Positions 32,449 to 41,176 of a stretch of 64,000 nucleotides of DNA are shown here, piece after piece. This stretch comes from an uncultured Acidobacteriia bacterium (GTDB lineage: Bacteria; Acidobacteriota; Terriglobia; Bryobacterales; Bryobacteraceae): assembly GCA_903881085.1 (NCBI GenBank), contig CAIRSA010000226.1:1-64000 (forward strand). Direction: 5' to 3'. Position 1 is the first letter of the stretch. Every line of letters starts with the position of its first letter. A program made the translations under genes and the position numbers. The notes under the pieces are model-generated. The model saw nothing but the letters and a program-made list of their open reading frames with translations. It made no database searches and was not told the DNA's origin.

Positions 32449-35400
32449 CTAAAACGTCAGCTTCAACGCAATCTGCGCCAGGCGGGGCGGACCTGCGTCC
32501 GTGATTGTGCCGTAGGCAAGCGCTGAAGCCGTGACGTTGGGATTCCTGAAGTTCGCGTGATTCCATACGTTGAAGAACTCTCCGCGGAATTGCGCATTGA
32601 GCTTCTCTTGGATGCGGAAGTTCTTGAACAGCGACATATCCCAGTTGTGCCGGCCCGGTCCCCGTATGATGAATGGCGCGGAATTTCCATATGCAGTGGG
32701 CGCCGGGGCGGTGAACGTTGTGCCGGGAGTCGGGTCGAAGTAGAAGTTGCCAGCCGTTTTAGCGCCGTTGCCGCCGACCAATACCTGCACCTGACGCGGA
32801 TCGAGGTACTTCACATCTCCCACCCGGTCGGGACGTCTGGTTCCGGTTGGCGTGGTTATCGACGGCGAAACCCAACCGCCCGACTGAAGCTGCGTGATTC
32901 CGGAAAGTTGCCATCCACCTGCCACATTGCGCAGCAAGTTATTGGAGTTAGTCAACTTTGGAAGACTGTAGATGTATGAGATCACCGCGACGTGATTGCG
33001 GTCGAAGCTGGCATGGGAGCGCTCGGCACGATAGTTGGTTATATCCTGCGGCGTGTCACCGGAAGTATTGGCATCGGTCAGCACTTTGGAGAACGTATAG
33101 GCGAATGAGTAGGTCAACGTTTTCGAGTAGCGGCGCGAGACGCTTGTCTGCAAGCCGTGATAGCTGGAAGAGGCGCTGGTTTCCCAGAGGAGAATGTTGG
33201 TGTAGCCCTGATAAGGGCGCAAAGCGTTGATGTTATAAGTCGATTTCGCGTACTGGGCGGCCGGCGTCACTGTGTTCATGTTGGGTTCCCGAAGTAAGTG
33301 CCGCGCTTGCGTGGAGACGTAGTTCACGTCGAGCAGCGTCTGGAAGGGAAGTTTCTTCTGAATTCCGAAACTCCAATTGTAAGTTGCCGGAGCGACGATA
33401 TTGGGCCGGAAACTAGCGACAGCGACAGGAAAGGTAGCGGATCGCCCGGAAGCAAGATTGTCGAACTCGCCGTTATACAAAGTAACTGTATTTACGAACG
33501 GAGGATTACCGCCGGCGGAATTCAAATCGCCTACGTTCATGCGGTCATAATAAATAGCCGCGCCTCCGCGAACGGAGAATGTTCCTTTTCGCGATGGATC
33601 CCAGGCAAACCCGAATCGCGGGGAGAGCTTGTTTTGATTGTCATAGAACCCGCGTGACAAGCCACCGGTCCCGGCGAGAACAATTCCGTTTGCCGGTTGC
33701 CCGACGCCGGGCTGCAATTGGCCTGCGTTCGTACCTGTCGGGATCACCTGCTGGGCATTGGCGGGATTGTACAGGTTCGGCATGAAGGTTGAGATGCCAT
33801 TGTCGGTAGTGTACGGCGGCGGCAGGAACTGATAGCGGACGCCGATATCGAGAGTAAGATTGGAGCGCACTTTCCACGTATCGGCAACATAGCCTTCAAT
33901 TTGCGTCATGCGGATGGGGGTCCACTTCTCCCTATCGGTCTCTGTGTATTGATAGTAGTTCCCAAGCAGAGTATCGAACAGGGCGTTGCCAGTGGTGTTC
34001 GGATTTCCGCTGGTCTGGTAACTGACGCTGCCTGTCGTGAAATACACGCGCTGATTCTTTCGATTGCGGATGGCCAGAATGCCAGTCTTCAGATTGTGGC
34101 GGCCAATCATGTGACTGAAGTTGTCGCGCACTGAAAAATCGTAGACGGGCGAGTTCCGCGTGTCACGCGCTCCGGAGATGGTGGTGTAACCGGAGATGGC
34201 GATGGACGGGATTCCGTAAGTCTGGTCCTCATTGCCATAGAGCTCTCCGATGTTCATTCCATAGGTCTGCGGCAGACGTTGCGCGCCCACCTGCGCCCGG
34301 TAGAGATTGAAGTAGTTGGAAACGATGGCCGCTTCATTGACCGACTTTGATGAGATCACCGCCGTCCAGGCCAGTTGCACGTTTGGATTAACGTTGGAGC
34401 GCGTTGCCTGGAAGGTCGGGATGGCGCCCATTTCATACGGCGAATAGCCGCTGCCGCGATCGTAAAGATAACGGACATAGATCAAATTGCGCGGTGACAG
34501 TTGATAATCGACGCGCAGGATATCTTCGCGCCGGATGTCCGTGTTGGCCAATTGAAAGACCGTGTTGTTGCCCACGGCCTGGTCCGTATAGCTGGAAGAC
34601 AAAAGTTGCATCGCATCGAAGATCTTCATCGTAGCAACGCCGTTCGCGGTCATATATTGGCGCGGCATTATGTTGTTTCCGTTCGGATTGGACGCCGTGG
34701 CCCGGGACGGGTCCTGGATGAGTTGGCCGCGCAACGACGTCACCGGAAAATTCGGCGGGTAGCGGAGAACAGCCGTACCGCCGATGTTGCCGGAGCGCTG
34801 CGCCACTGTGGGAAACGTTGTGCGCTGAGTCTGTCCGTCGATGCGGCGGCGGTACTCCTGGCCGACGAAGAAGAAGATCTTGCGGTCTCCTTTTTTCAAA
34901 AGCCCTGGAATCCAGAGTTGTCCACCCAGATTCCAGCCGAACTGATTGAGCCGCAGCACATCCACGGTGGGGGAGAAGAAGCCGCGGGCATTCAGTTTGT
35001 CATTGCGGAAAAATTCAAACAGCGTGCCGTGATATTTTTCCGTTCCGCTGCGGGTGGTGAAGTTGATCTGAGCGCCCGCGTTGCGCCCGTATTCGGCGCT
35101 GTAGGAACTGGACGCGACTTTCACTTCCTGCACAAAATCGACGCTGACATTGTTGGTCTGGCCAGTGATATTGCCGGTATCCTGGTTCGAGCCGCCATCC
35201 ACCATGACAGATGTCGAGGTGGCGCGCGTGCCATTGAAGTTGAAATCGGCGATACTGCCGGTTGCAATGCCGCCGCGGTCGAACTGGTCGGTGGTTGCGG
35301 ACACGCCAGGAAGCAGCATCACCATTTGGAATAAATTGCGGCCATCGAGAGCGAGTTCGCGGACCTGCTCACCGTCTACTAACCGGCCCACGGTGCCTGA

Positions 35401-35781
35401 CTCAGTCTCGACCTGTTCGCCGTGGGAAACAACCGATACGACTTCCGTCATGTTGCCAAGCGCGAGCGTGGGGCTGACATCCACGCGGTCACCGGAACTG
35501 GTGACGATGTTGGACCGCTCAAAGGTCTTAAATCCGGTGTGCTCGATGTGAACGAGGTATTCGCCGGGAGGCAGGTTGGAGACGATGTAGTACCCCTCGG
35601 CGTTCGTCTCCGTGGTTCGCGTAAGCCGCGTTTGCTGGTTGATGAGGCGCACTTGGACCTTTGCGGCAGAGGCGCCGGAACTGTCTCTGACGACCCCGGA
35701 GATCTGACTGGTGGTTACCTGCGCAGATACAGCAAGAGTCAGCGCAAGAAAGAGAATAAGTATTGTTTGAATTCGTTGCAT
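32449..35781 (-). CDS. Oar-like TonB-dependent receptor
   Basis: 1110 residues if translation begins at the ATG at 35781, directly at the signal peptide (MQRIQTILILFLALTLAVSA). The frame is open to 35934, but the extra 51 residues look like leader sequence. Domains: carboxypeptidase-regulatory-like (SQISGVVRDSSGASAAK), plug (NAGAQINFTTRSGTEKYHGT), and a barrel ending LKLTF. It is a paralogue of the receptor at 27591 with long matching stretches, pointing to a tandem duplication. A phospholipase-like gene follows after 101 bases. The ligand is unknown. Confidence 0.9.
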   Translation of the reverse strand: MQRIQTILILFLALTLAVSAQVTTSQISGVVRDSSGASAAKVQVRLINQQTRLTRTTETNAEGYYIVSNLPPGEYLVHIEHTGFKTFERSNIVTSSGDRVDVSPTLALGNMTEVVSVVSHGEQVETESGTVGRLVDGEQVRELALDGRNLFQMVMLLPGVSATTDQFDRGGIATGSIADFNFNGTRATSTSVMVDGGSNQDTGNITGQTNNVSVDFVQEVKVASSSYSAEYGRNAGAQINFTTRSGTEKYHGTLFEFFRNDKLNARGFFSPTVDVLRLNQFGWNLGGQLWIPGLLKKGDRKIFFFVGQEYRRRIDGQTQRTTFPTVAQRSGNIGGTAVLRYPPNFPVTSLRGQLIQDPSRATASNPNGNNIMPRQYMTANGVATMKIFDAMQLLSSSYTDQAVGNNTVFQLANTDIRREDILRVDYQLSPRNLIYVRYLYDRGSGYSPYEMGAIPTFQATRSNVNPNVQLAWTAVISSKSVNEAAIVSNYFNLYRAQVGAQRLPQTYGMNIGELYGNEDQTYGIPSIAISGYTTISGARDTRNSPVYDFSVRDNFSHMIGRHNLKTGILAIRNRKNQRVYFTTGSVSYQTSGNPNTTGNALFDTLLGNYYQYTETDREKWTPIRMTQIEGYVADTWKVRSNLTLDIGVRYQFLPPPYTTDNGISTFMPNLYNPANAQQVIPTGTNAGQLQPGVGQPANGIVLAGTGGLSRGFYDNQNKLSPRFGFAWDPSRKGTFSVRGGAAIYYDRMNVGDLNSAGGNPPFVNTVTLYNGEFDNLASGRSATFPVAVASFRPNIVAPATYNWSFGIQKKLPFQTLLDVNYVSTQARHLLREPNMNTVTPAAQYAKSTYNINALRPYQGYTNILLWETSASSSYHGLQTSVSRRYSKTLTYSFAYTFSKVLTDANTSGDTPQDITNYRAERSHASFDRNHVAVISYIYSLPKLTNSNNLLRNVAGGWQLSGITQLQSGGWVSPSITTPTGTRRPDRVGDVKYLDPRQVQVLVGGNGAKTAGNFYFDPTPGTTFTAPAPTAYGNSAPFIIRGPGRHNWDMSLFKNFRIQEKLNAQFRGEFFNVWNHANFRNPNVTASALAYGTITDAGPPRLAQIALKLTF

Positions 35782-35964
35782 AAGTTCTACTCGTCGGGCG
35801 ATCGTGGTAAAGCCCAGAGCGGTGAAGTGTTCGACCAGGCGCAGCATACGAAAGTGCCCCGATTGACATGGACAGGCATGCGCAACTGTTACGCGACGGC
35901 TGAACAAGACTTGCGAGAAACACCGTCCTGTCAAGCTGCATTTGAAACATGATGCACCTTCGAG

Positions 35965-36747
35965 CTAACTCACCGCGGGACTAAACATGTCGAAGAAAAC
36001 AGGTTCACTCTCGCGCAGCGACATCTCCCGCTCCCAATGGTCGTACTCTTCGAGGCGCTCTTTTAAGCTTGTCTGGATGTGCTCGGAAAGGACGCTCATC
36101 GCGCTGTCCCGGTCCTGCCGCGCAATCGCCTGCGCCACCTCGTTGTGATAGCGATAAATCTGATCCAGATCCGCAATTTTGTGTCCGTCGCGGTGCATCG
36201 TAAAGATGCGAATCAGAAGACGTGTTTCATTGACGACTTTCAGGATGCGCCGATTGGCGGCGATGCGCATCAGCAACGTATGGAAGGCGAGATCGCAGGA
36301 GACGAAACGGTGCATCTGCTGCAAATCCAAAGCGGATTTGCCCGATTTTTCCAATTCCGCTTTGAACACCAAAACACCGTCAGCCAGTTCCTGCAACCTT
36401 GCAAGATCGGATGGATTGACTGAATATTGGGCCGCCTTGCTGACCGCGTAGACTTCCAGGGCTTCGCGCAACTCGTAAAGGTCGATAATATCGCGGCGGT
36501 TCAACTGCACCACGACGACTCCGCGGTTGGGGATCTGCTCGAGCAATCCCTCTGCGACTAATTGGCCCATGGCCTCTCGAATCGGCGTGCGGCTAATCCC
36601 CATTTCTTTAGCCAGCAGAAGTTCGGAGATAGGGCTCCCGCCGATCAGTCCCCGCGCGGCGATTTTTCTCTGTATATAAATATACGCCTTTTCGCGCATG
36701 GAACGATTGTCTGCCGGAATAGTAATTTTTGGCTTTTTCGCTCTCAT
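35965..36747 (-). CDS. GntR-family regulator with FCD domain
   Basis: 260 residues. The winged helix (about 16-80: EKAYIYIQRKIAARGLIGGS, LAKEMGISRTPIREAMGQL, a GLLEQIPNRGVVV wing) is typical of the FadR/FCD subfamily. The FCD part (about 90-240) shows DLYELREALEVYAV, the metal-ligand segment DLAFHTLLMRIA, and HNEVAQAIARQD plus a final SEHIQTSL. Such regulators sense carboxylated metabolites, often hexuronates. The ATG at 36747 has no ribosome binding site, and a TATACT -10 lies seven bases upstream, implying a leaderless transcript. The palindrome at 36764-36783 sits just before the -10. The nearby hydratase and beta-helix enzyme genes are likely targets, by inference. Confidence 0.88.
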   Translation of the reverse strand: MRAKKPKITIPADNRSMREKAYIYIQRKIAARGLIGGSPISELLLAKEMGISRTPIREAMGQLVAEGLLEQIPNRGVVVVQLNRRDIIDLYELREALEVYAVSKAAQYSVNPSDLARLQELADGVLVFKAELEKSGKSALDLQQMHRFVSCDLAFHTLLMRIAANRRILKVVNETRLLIRIFTMHRDGHKIADLDQIYRYHNEVAQAIARQDRDSAMSVLSEHIQTSLKERLEEYDHWEREMSLRESEPVFFDMFSPAVS

Positions 36748-36763
36748 TGGTACCAGTATACCC

Positions 36764-36783
36764 GCATGGTGTCTACACCGTGC
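36764..36783. promoter_or_regulatory. Candidate GntR operator (GCATGGTGTCTACACCGTGC)
   Basis: A near-perfect 20-base inverted repeat (arms GCATGGTGT and ACACCGTGC, one mismatch) directly upstream of the TATACT -10 of the GntR gene. The core TGTCTACA recurs at 37674-37681 in the next promoter region. GntR sites commonly have a GT-N(2-3)-AC centre, so autoregulation is plausible. Confidence 0.6.
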
Positions 36784-36813
36784 ATAATTCCGTTACACAC
36801 TTGGTGAGCCAAC

Positions 36814-37623
36814 TCATGAAGTCCTCAACACCGCTGTGTGGTCCGAGTGACTCAACTTGGTGGCTCGGAACTCAACATCCAGAATGCCCATATCTCCAAA
36901 CCCGACACGAATCGCCTTGCCTATAGGAAGATGCAGAACACCGGCGTAGGAGCCGGTTATGAAGACCTGCCCCTTGGTCAAACCCTCACCCTGGCGGGTT
37001 AAAAACTGCACCAGTGCGCGGAAGGCGCGCAGTGGATGGCCATCGGGATGCCGGCCGTCGCGTTTCATCAACACTGCGCCGCACGCCTCGACGGCGATCG
37101 GAAACTCGCCGGGAATTTCGACCGGGTCAACGCGCATTACCGGGCCCACCAAGAGCCCCTGGTTTGAAAGATGATCGGCCAGCAACTCAGGAAAGGACAG
37201 GCCGGCGGGCTCGGCGTAGCGGCCTCCAACCAGTTCCAACACCAACCGCGTTTCTGCAATGGCGTCATGAATTTCAATTTCACTATAGCCGGAGTCCCGT
37301 GCGGGTAGATCGCAACCCAGCACGAATGCGATCTCCGGCTCCGCACGCGCCAGACCGCCATCCGCGATTACCGGGCAGGGGGACGAGGTGAAAATATCGG
37401 GAGCATAAATGGGAGCGGCCACCACGTTTGGGCCAGGAAGGGAGCATTTCCATCCACCCACCGACTGGTTCAGAATGATGCGAACGCGGCGCTGAATCTC
37501 CAGTGCGTCCTCAATATTACCTGGGCGGCACTGCGCTTCCAGCCTTCCGCAAGGCGCCATGGCCCTGCGCGCCTCGGCCAACTGCTGTGCAGCCACTGCG
37601 TAAAGAATTGGCGAGGCTATCAT
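36814..37623 (-). CDS. 2-keto-4-pentenoate hydratase-like (FAH superfamily) enzyme
   Basis: 269 residues without a signal peptide, so cytoplasmic. The length and sequence match the MhpD/hydratase-decarboxylase branch of the fumarylacetoacetate-hydrolase fold: GGWKCSLPGPN near the active site, the E-x-E metal motif in RAEPEIAFVLG, a third ligand in ETRLVLELVGGRY, and the conserved TGSYAGVLHLPIG near the C-terminus. These enzymes hydrate or cleave 2-keto acids from aromatic meta-cleavage or sugar-acid breakdown. Position, divergent from a polysaccharide-degradation operon and 66 bases before a co-directional FCD regulator gene, suggests a role in catabolism of a keto-sugar acid. That assignment is inference; the fold is clear. 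Confidence 0.83.
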   Translation of the reverse strand: MIASPILYAVAAQQLAEARRAMAPCGRLEAQCRPGNIEDALEIQRRVRIILNQSVGGWKCSLPGPNVVAAPIYAPDIFTSSPCPVIADGGLARAEPEIAFVLGCDLPARDSGYSEIEIHDAIAETRLVLELVGGRYAEPAGLSFPELLADHLSNQGLLVGPVMRVDPVEIPGEFPIAVEACGAVLMKRDGRHPDGHPLRAFRALVQFLTRQGEGLTKGQVFITGSYAGVLHLPIGKAIRVGFGDMGILDVEFRATKLSHSDHTAVLRTS

Positions 37624-37673
37624 TTGTCTTTATCAGCTCTCTAGGGTCTATCGTACACTACATGCATTCACTA

Positions 37674-37701
37674 TGTCTACAATACTGTTCTGGTGTATAC
37701 T
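37674..37701 (+). promoter_or_regulatory. Promoter/operator of the beta-helix enzyme operon
   Basis: TATACT (37696-37701) lies six bases before the ATG at 37708, and TGTCTACA (37674-37681), shared with the GntR promoter, lies where the -35 would be. No good -35 is seen, suggesting regulated, activator-dependent or low basal expression. Confidence 0.5.
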
Positions 37702-37707
37702 GCGAGC

Positions 37708-39420
37708 ATGATCCGGCTCTTTGTACCTGTGTGCAGCTTAGCATTTGCGCTTTTTGCGGGAACGATGTGCTGCGCCTCGGCGGCGCGTATCAATGTGCGG
37801 GATTACGGCGCCAAAGGCGATGGCATTGCCGACGATGCACCGGCAATCCAGAAGGCGATCGAGGCGGCTCGAGGAAAGGGGCCCGGCACTGTGGTTACGA
37901 TCCCGGCGGGCAGGTACCGGCTGAATCCGATCACGCCCGCGAGCAAATGTCACATGGAGTTTTCACATGCCAGCGGCATCCGGCTCGAAGGCGAAACCGC
38001 AACAATCATTATCGCCACCGATCCGACAAAAGCCATGATCTGCGTGGTAGATTCGAGCGACATCGGAATCAGCGTTCTGAAAATGGACCGGCATCCGTTC
38101 GTCTTTACGCAGGGGATGGTGGAATCTGCAGACCCGGACGGTAAGGCCGTGGTCGTTGTGGTCGATGAGGGCTACGACGATCCAGATTCGCAATACATCG
38201 CGCGCCAGGATTTCATGATGATCTTCAGCGACCCCGATACAGGCACCTGGGATCACGATGCCCCGTGGCCGCCGCTGATCGAGAAACGTGAAAAACTGGC
38301 CCCACGCCGCTTCCGGCTCGCGCTATCCCGCGCGCCCAAGGCTGTCTATGTTGGCAAGCCGTTTGTCATCTGGAAAAATGTGTATCGCGGGGCCGGCTTT
38401 TCGCTCAATCGCTCGCGCAACGTGCAGATCGAAGATGTCGATTATTATGGATGCGGGGCGAATGCGGGTTTCTTTATCAACCGCTGCGAAGGAGACATCG
38501 TCTTCCGCCGCTTCCGCGTTATGGTTCCTCCAAATTCACGACGCCGCTTTTCTGCGTCGGGCGGTTCCATGGTGTTCAACAATCGCATCAAACTGCTGGT
38601 GGAGCAGTGCGAATTCACCAATACGGACGACGACGGGTTCAACATGGGCACAAACAGCTCGCACATCTTTTCGCAGCAAAGCCCGCGCATGGTGACGATC
38701 GAAAAAACGGGCGCCGAGTATCGCCCGGGCGATAACGTCGCTCTGTGGGATTGGGCCGATAAGAAAATGCGTACAGAGGCAAAGGTCGTCGGCTCCGTTT
38801 GTGACGAGCCAACGCGCTCGTGCCGTGTCACGCTCGATCGCGACGTGACGGTGCTCAAGACCGGCCCCGCTTCGGCGACGCGCAAAGCCAATGAATACGA
38901 TGGTATCGACCGACTGGTGAATCCCGACGACGTGGGCAGCGTCATCATCCGTAATTCGATATTTCACAGCCTGCGGGCACGGAACATCCTGATCAAGGCT
39001 TCGAACAGCATCATCGAAAACAACGAATTCCGCCACACAGCCATGGCGGCGATCCTGGTGGGTCCGGAGTTCTACTGGGATGAAGGGCCCTCCGTACACG
39101 ACCTGATCATTCGCAACAATCGTTTCATCAATGTAAGTGGGAGTAACATCTTCGTTGGAACGCATAAGTCGGAGCAGTCGCTCGATAATCGCCGCATCAC
39201 CATCGAAGGCAATACGTTCCTCCGCTATGGCCATTACGCATTCGGAACAGCCGGCAAGCAGGGCACGGCGGTTTATGTCCGCAATACGGATGGCGTGACT
39301 GTGCGCAACAATCGCATGGAATCGCCCGACACGGCATCGCCGAAGATTTCTCCAATATTGATTGAGGCCAGCAAGCATGCGATTGTCAGCGCGAACACCC
39401 TGCCAGAGGAGCGCAAGTGA
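37708..39420 (+). CDS. Exported right-handed beta-helix polysaccharide enzyme
   Basis: 570 residues from the ATG at 37708, where the signal peptide (MIRLFVPVCSLAFALFAGTM) starts; an in-frame GTG at 37693 overlaps the -10 and is unlikely. Residues about 28-60 show the pectate-lyase/GH28-type entry motif NVRDYGAKGDGIADD, followed by parallel beta-helix coils (repeated NNR, IRNS, IIENNEF units). The segment FTNTDDDGFNMGTNS resembles the acidic site of alpha-1,3-galactosidase-like (GH110) beta-helix enzymes. It would act outside the cytoplasm on a plant or microbial polysaccharide. The next gene overlaps its stop by four bases and encodes a related enzyme. The substrate is uncertain. Confidence 0.83.
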   Translation: MIRLFVPVCSLAFALFAGTMCCASAARINVRDYGAKGDGIADDAPAIQKAIEAARGKGPGTVVTIPAGRYRLNPITPASKCHMEFSHASGIRLEGETATIIIATDPTKAMICVVDSSDIGISVLKMDRHPFVFTQGMVESADPDGKAVVVVVDEGYDDPDSQYIARQDFMMIFSDPDTGTWDHDAPWPPLIEKREKLAPRRFRLALSRAPKAVYVGKPFVIWKNVYRGAGFSLNRSRNVQIEDVDYYGCGANAGFFINRCEGDIVFRRFRVMVPPNSRRRFSASGGSMVFNNRIKLLVEQCEFTNTDDDGFNMGTNSSHIFSQQSPRMVTIEKTGAEYRPGDNVALWDWADKKMRTEAKVVGSVCDEPTRSCRVTLDRDVTVLKTGPASATRKANEYDGIDRLVNPDDVGSVIIRNSIFHSLRARNILIKASNSIIENNEFRHTAMAAILVGPEFYWDEGPSVHDLIIRNNRFINVSGSNIFVGTHKSEQSLDNRRITIEGNTFLRYGHYAFGTAGKQGTAVYVRNTDGVTVRNNRMESPDTASPKISPILIEASKHAIVSANTLPEERK

Positions 39421-41147
39421 GACGCATCACCTGGATTATGGCACTGGCTCTATCCATAGAAGCCTCCGCGCAGACGGTTCTCGATGTCACGAAATTCGGA
39501 GCGCACGCTGGCGACGGCAGCGACACGACTCCGGCAGTTCAAGAGGCGCTTGCACGCTGCCGCGCGCAGGGCCACAAGAAGATTATTTTCCCTACCGGCA
39601 CTTACGATTTCTGGCCCGACCGTGCAGCCGGCGAATATGTCTATGCAAGCAATAACGACGCCGGCCTGAAGCGCGTCGCGTTCCCGGTGAAGAACCTCCA
39701 AAATGTGGAGATCGATGGGCAGGGATCGAAGTTCATCTTTCACGGCGCGGTCAATCCCTTCGTTCTCGAACGTGCGAGCAACATAACGATCCGCAATCTG
39801 ACGATCGACTGGAAGCGGCCGTTCCACAATGAAGTGCGCATCAGCGCGATAACCGGCGACGGGCTCGATGTCGAGATCTCGGAGCAGTTTCCTTATCGCA
39901 TTGCGAAAGGACTGCTGTTCTTCGTCGGCGAAAACGGCGAAAGCTGCGGCAAGCGAAATCGCGATCCATGCCCGGCCGGCGACATGCTCGAGTTCGATAC
40001 ACAGAAACGCGAGACCGCATACATGGTGCGCGATTTCTACTACGCACCCTATATTCAGGCCACCGCCCTCGGCAACGGGAAAGTACATATCGTCGAGCCT
40101 GGGTTCAAGGGCACACCGGGCAACACGCTGGTGTTCGGGATGACGAACCGCAATCATCCAGCGTTCACGATCTCTGACAGCGCATCGATTCGACTCGAAA
40201 ACGTCACCATCCATCACTGCGGAGGCATGGGTGTGGTTGCTCAGCGCACACGCGACATCGAACTCTCCGCCGTGAAGGTGACACCCTCAGCGGGACGGAT
40301 TGTCAGCCTGCCTGCCGACGCGACGCACTTCGTCAACTGCAGCGGCCGCATCGTCATGCGCGATTGCCTGTTTGAGAATCAGTTGGACGATGCCACCAAC
40401 ATTCACGGCATTTACGCGCAGGTAACGCGGCGCGTCTCAGCGGTGGAGATCGAAGTGAAGCTGATGCATCCGCAACAGCGGGGAATCGATTTCATCGCTC
40501 CAGGGGAAACGATCGAGTTCGTGCATGCACCGAGTCTCGTCACTTACAGCCAGGCGCGCGCGAAATCGGTAACCAGGCTGAACGACGAGTATACACGGGT
40601 GGTGATGCATACTCCGCTGCCGCAGGAATTACGGGTAGGAGATGCTATCGCCGGGGCCTCCACGTATCCCGAAGTGCTTATCCGCAACTGCACCATCCGC
40701 GGAAATCGCGCCCGCGGCCTGCTGCTAGGATCTCGTGGCAAGACGGTGATAGAAGAAAACACTTTCCATACTCCCGGTGCGGCCATTCTAATGGAAGGCG
40801 ACGCCCGCTACTGGTTTGAACAGGCAGGAGTGCGCGACCTGACAATCCGCAAGAATACTTTCGACAACTGCAACTTTGGCGTATGGGGCAAAGCGACCAT
40901 CGAAGTCGGGGCGGGAATTGAAGCGACTGAAAGGGCCTCAAGCCGCTACAACCGCAACATCGTAATTGAGGACAATCTGTTTCGCGTGTTCGACCGCGGG
41001 CGGCTTGTACTTGCGTATTCGGTGGATGGCATCACCATCCATAGAAATCGCATCGAACCGGGTAGCGCGTATCCTCCAACCAATCAGCAGGGCCCCCGCT
41101 TCGACATCACACACTCAGACCGCGTCAAGATCGAGGACCAACAATGA
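39417..41147 (+). CDS. Exported beta-helix glycosidase, GH110-like
   Basis: 576 residues starting at GTG 39417, with GAGGAG six bases upstream; GTGA overlaps the previous stop, so the two genes are translationally coupled. A signal peptide (residues 1-19) precedes VTKFGAHAGDGSDTTPAVQE and then beta-helix coils. The acidic motif FENQLDDATNIHG, the long inserted loop (about 190-230) and the C-terminal NNCNFG/NRNIVIEDN repeats resemble GH110 alpha-galactosidases, which remove terminal alpha-1,3-galactose. It shares its overall plan with the preceding protein. A receptor gene follows and overlaps by four bases. The family call is by motif recall; activity is unproven. Confidence 0.8.
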   Translation: MRRITWIMALALSIEASAQTVLDVTKFGAHAGDGSDTTPAVQEALARCRAQGHKKIIFPTGTYDFWPDRAAGEYVYASNNDAGLKRVAFPVKNLQNVEIDGQGSKFIFHGAVNPFVLERASNITIRNLTIDWKRPFHNEVRISAITGDGLDVEISEQFPYRIAKGLLFFVGENGESCGKRNRDPCPAGDMLEFDTQKRETAYMVRDFYYAPYIQATALGNGKVHIVEPGFKGTPGNTLVFGMTNRNHPAFTISDSASIRLENVTIHHCGGMGVVAQRTRDIELSAVKVTPSAGRIVSLPADATHFVNCSGRIVMRDCLFENQLDDATNIHGIYAQVTRRVSAVEIEVKLMHPQQRGIDFIAPGETIEFVHAPSLVTYSQARAKSVTRLNDEYTRVVMHTPLPQELRVGDAIAGASTYPEVLIRNCTIRGNRARGLLLGSRGKTVIEENTFHTPGAAILMEGDARYWFEQAGVRDLTIRKNTFDNCNFGVWGKATIEVGAGIEATERASSRYNRNIVIEDNLFRVFDRGRLVLAYSVDGITIHRNRIEPGSAYPPTNQQGPRFDITHSDRVKIEDQQ

Positions 41148-41176
41148 GAAAACCTGAATTTCAAAGGAGCCTGTTT

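Noticed and set aside
35782-35934. A 51-residue N-terminal extension of the receptor at 32449
   Set aside because: It precedes a clear signal peptide start and has leader-like composition; an exported receptor would not need it.
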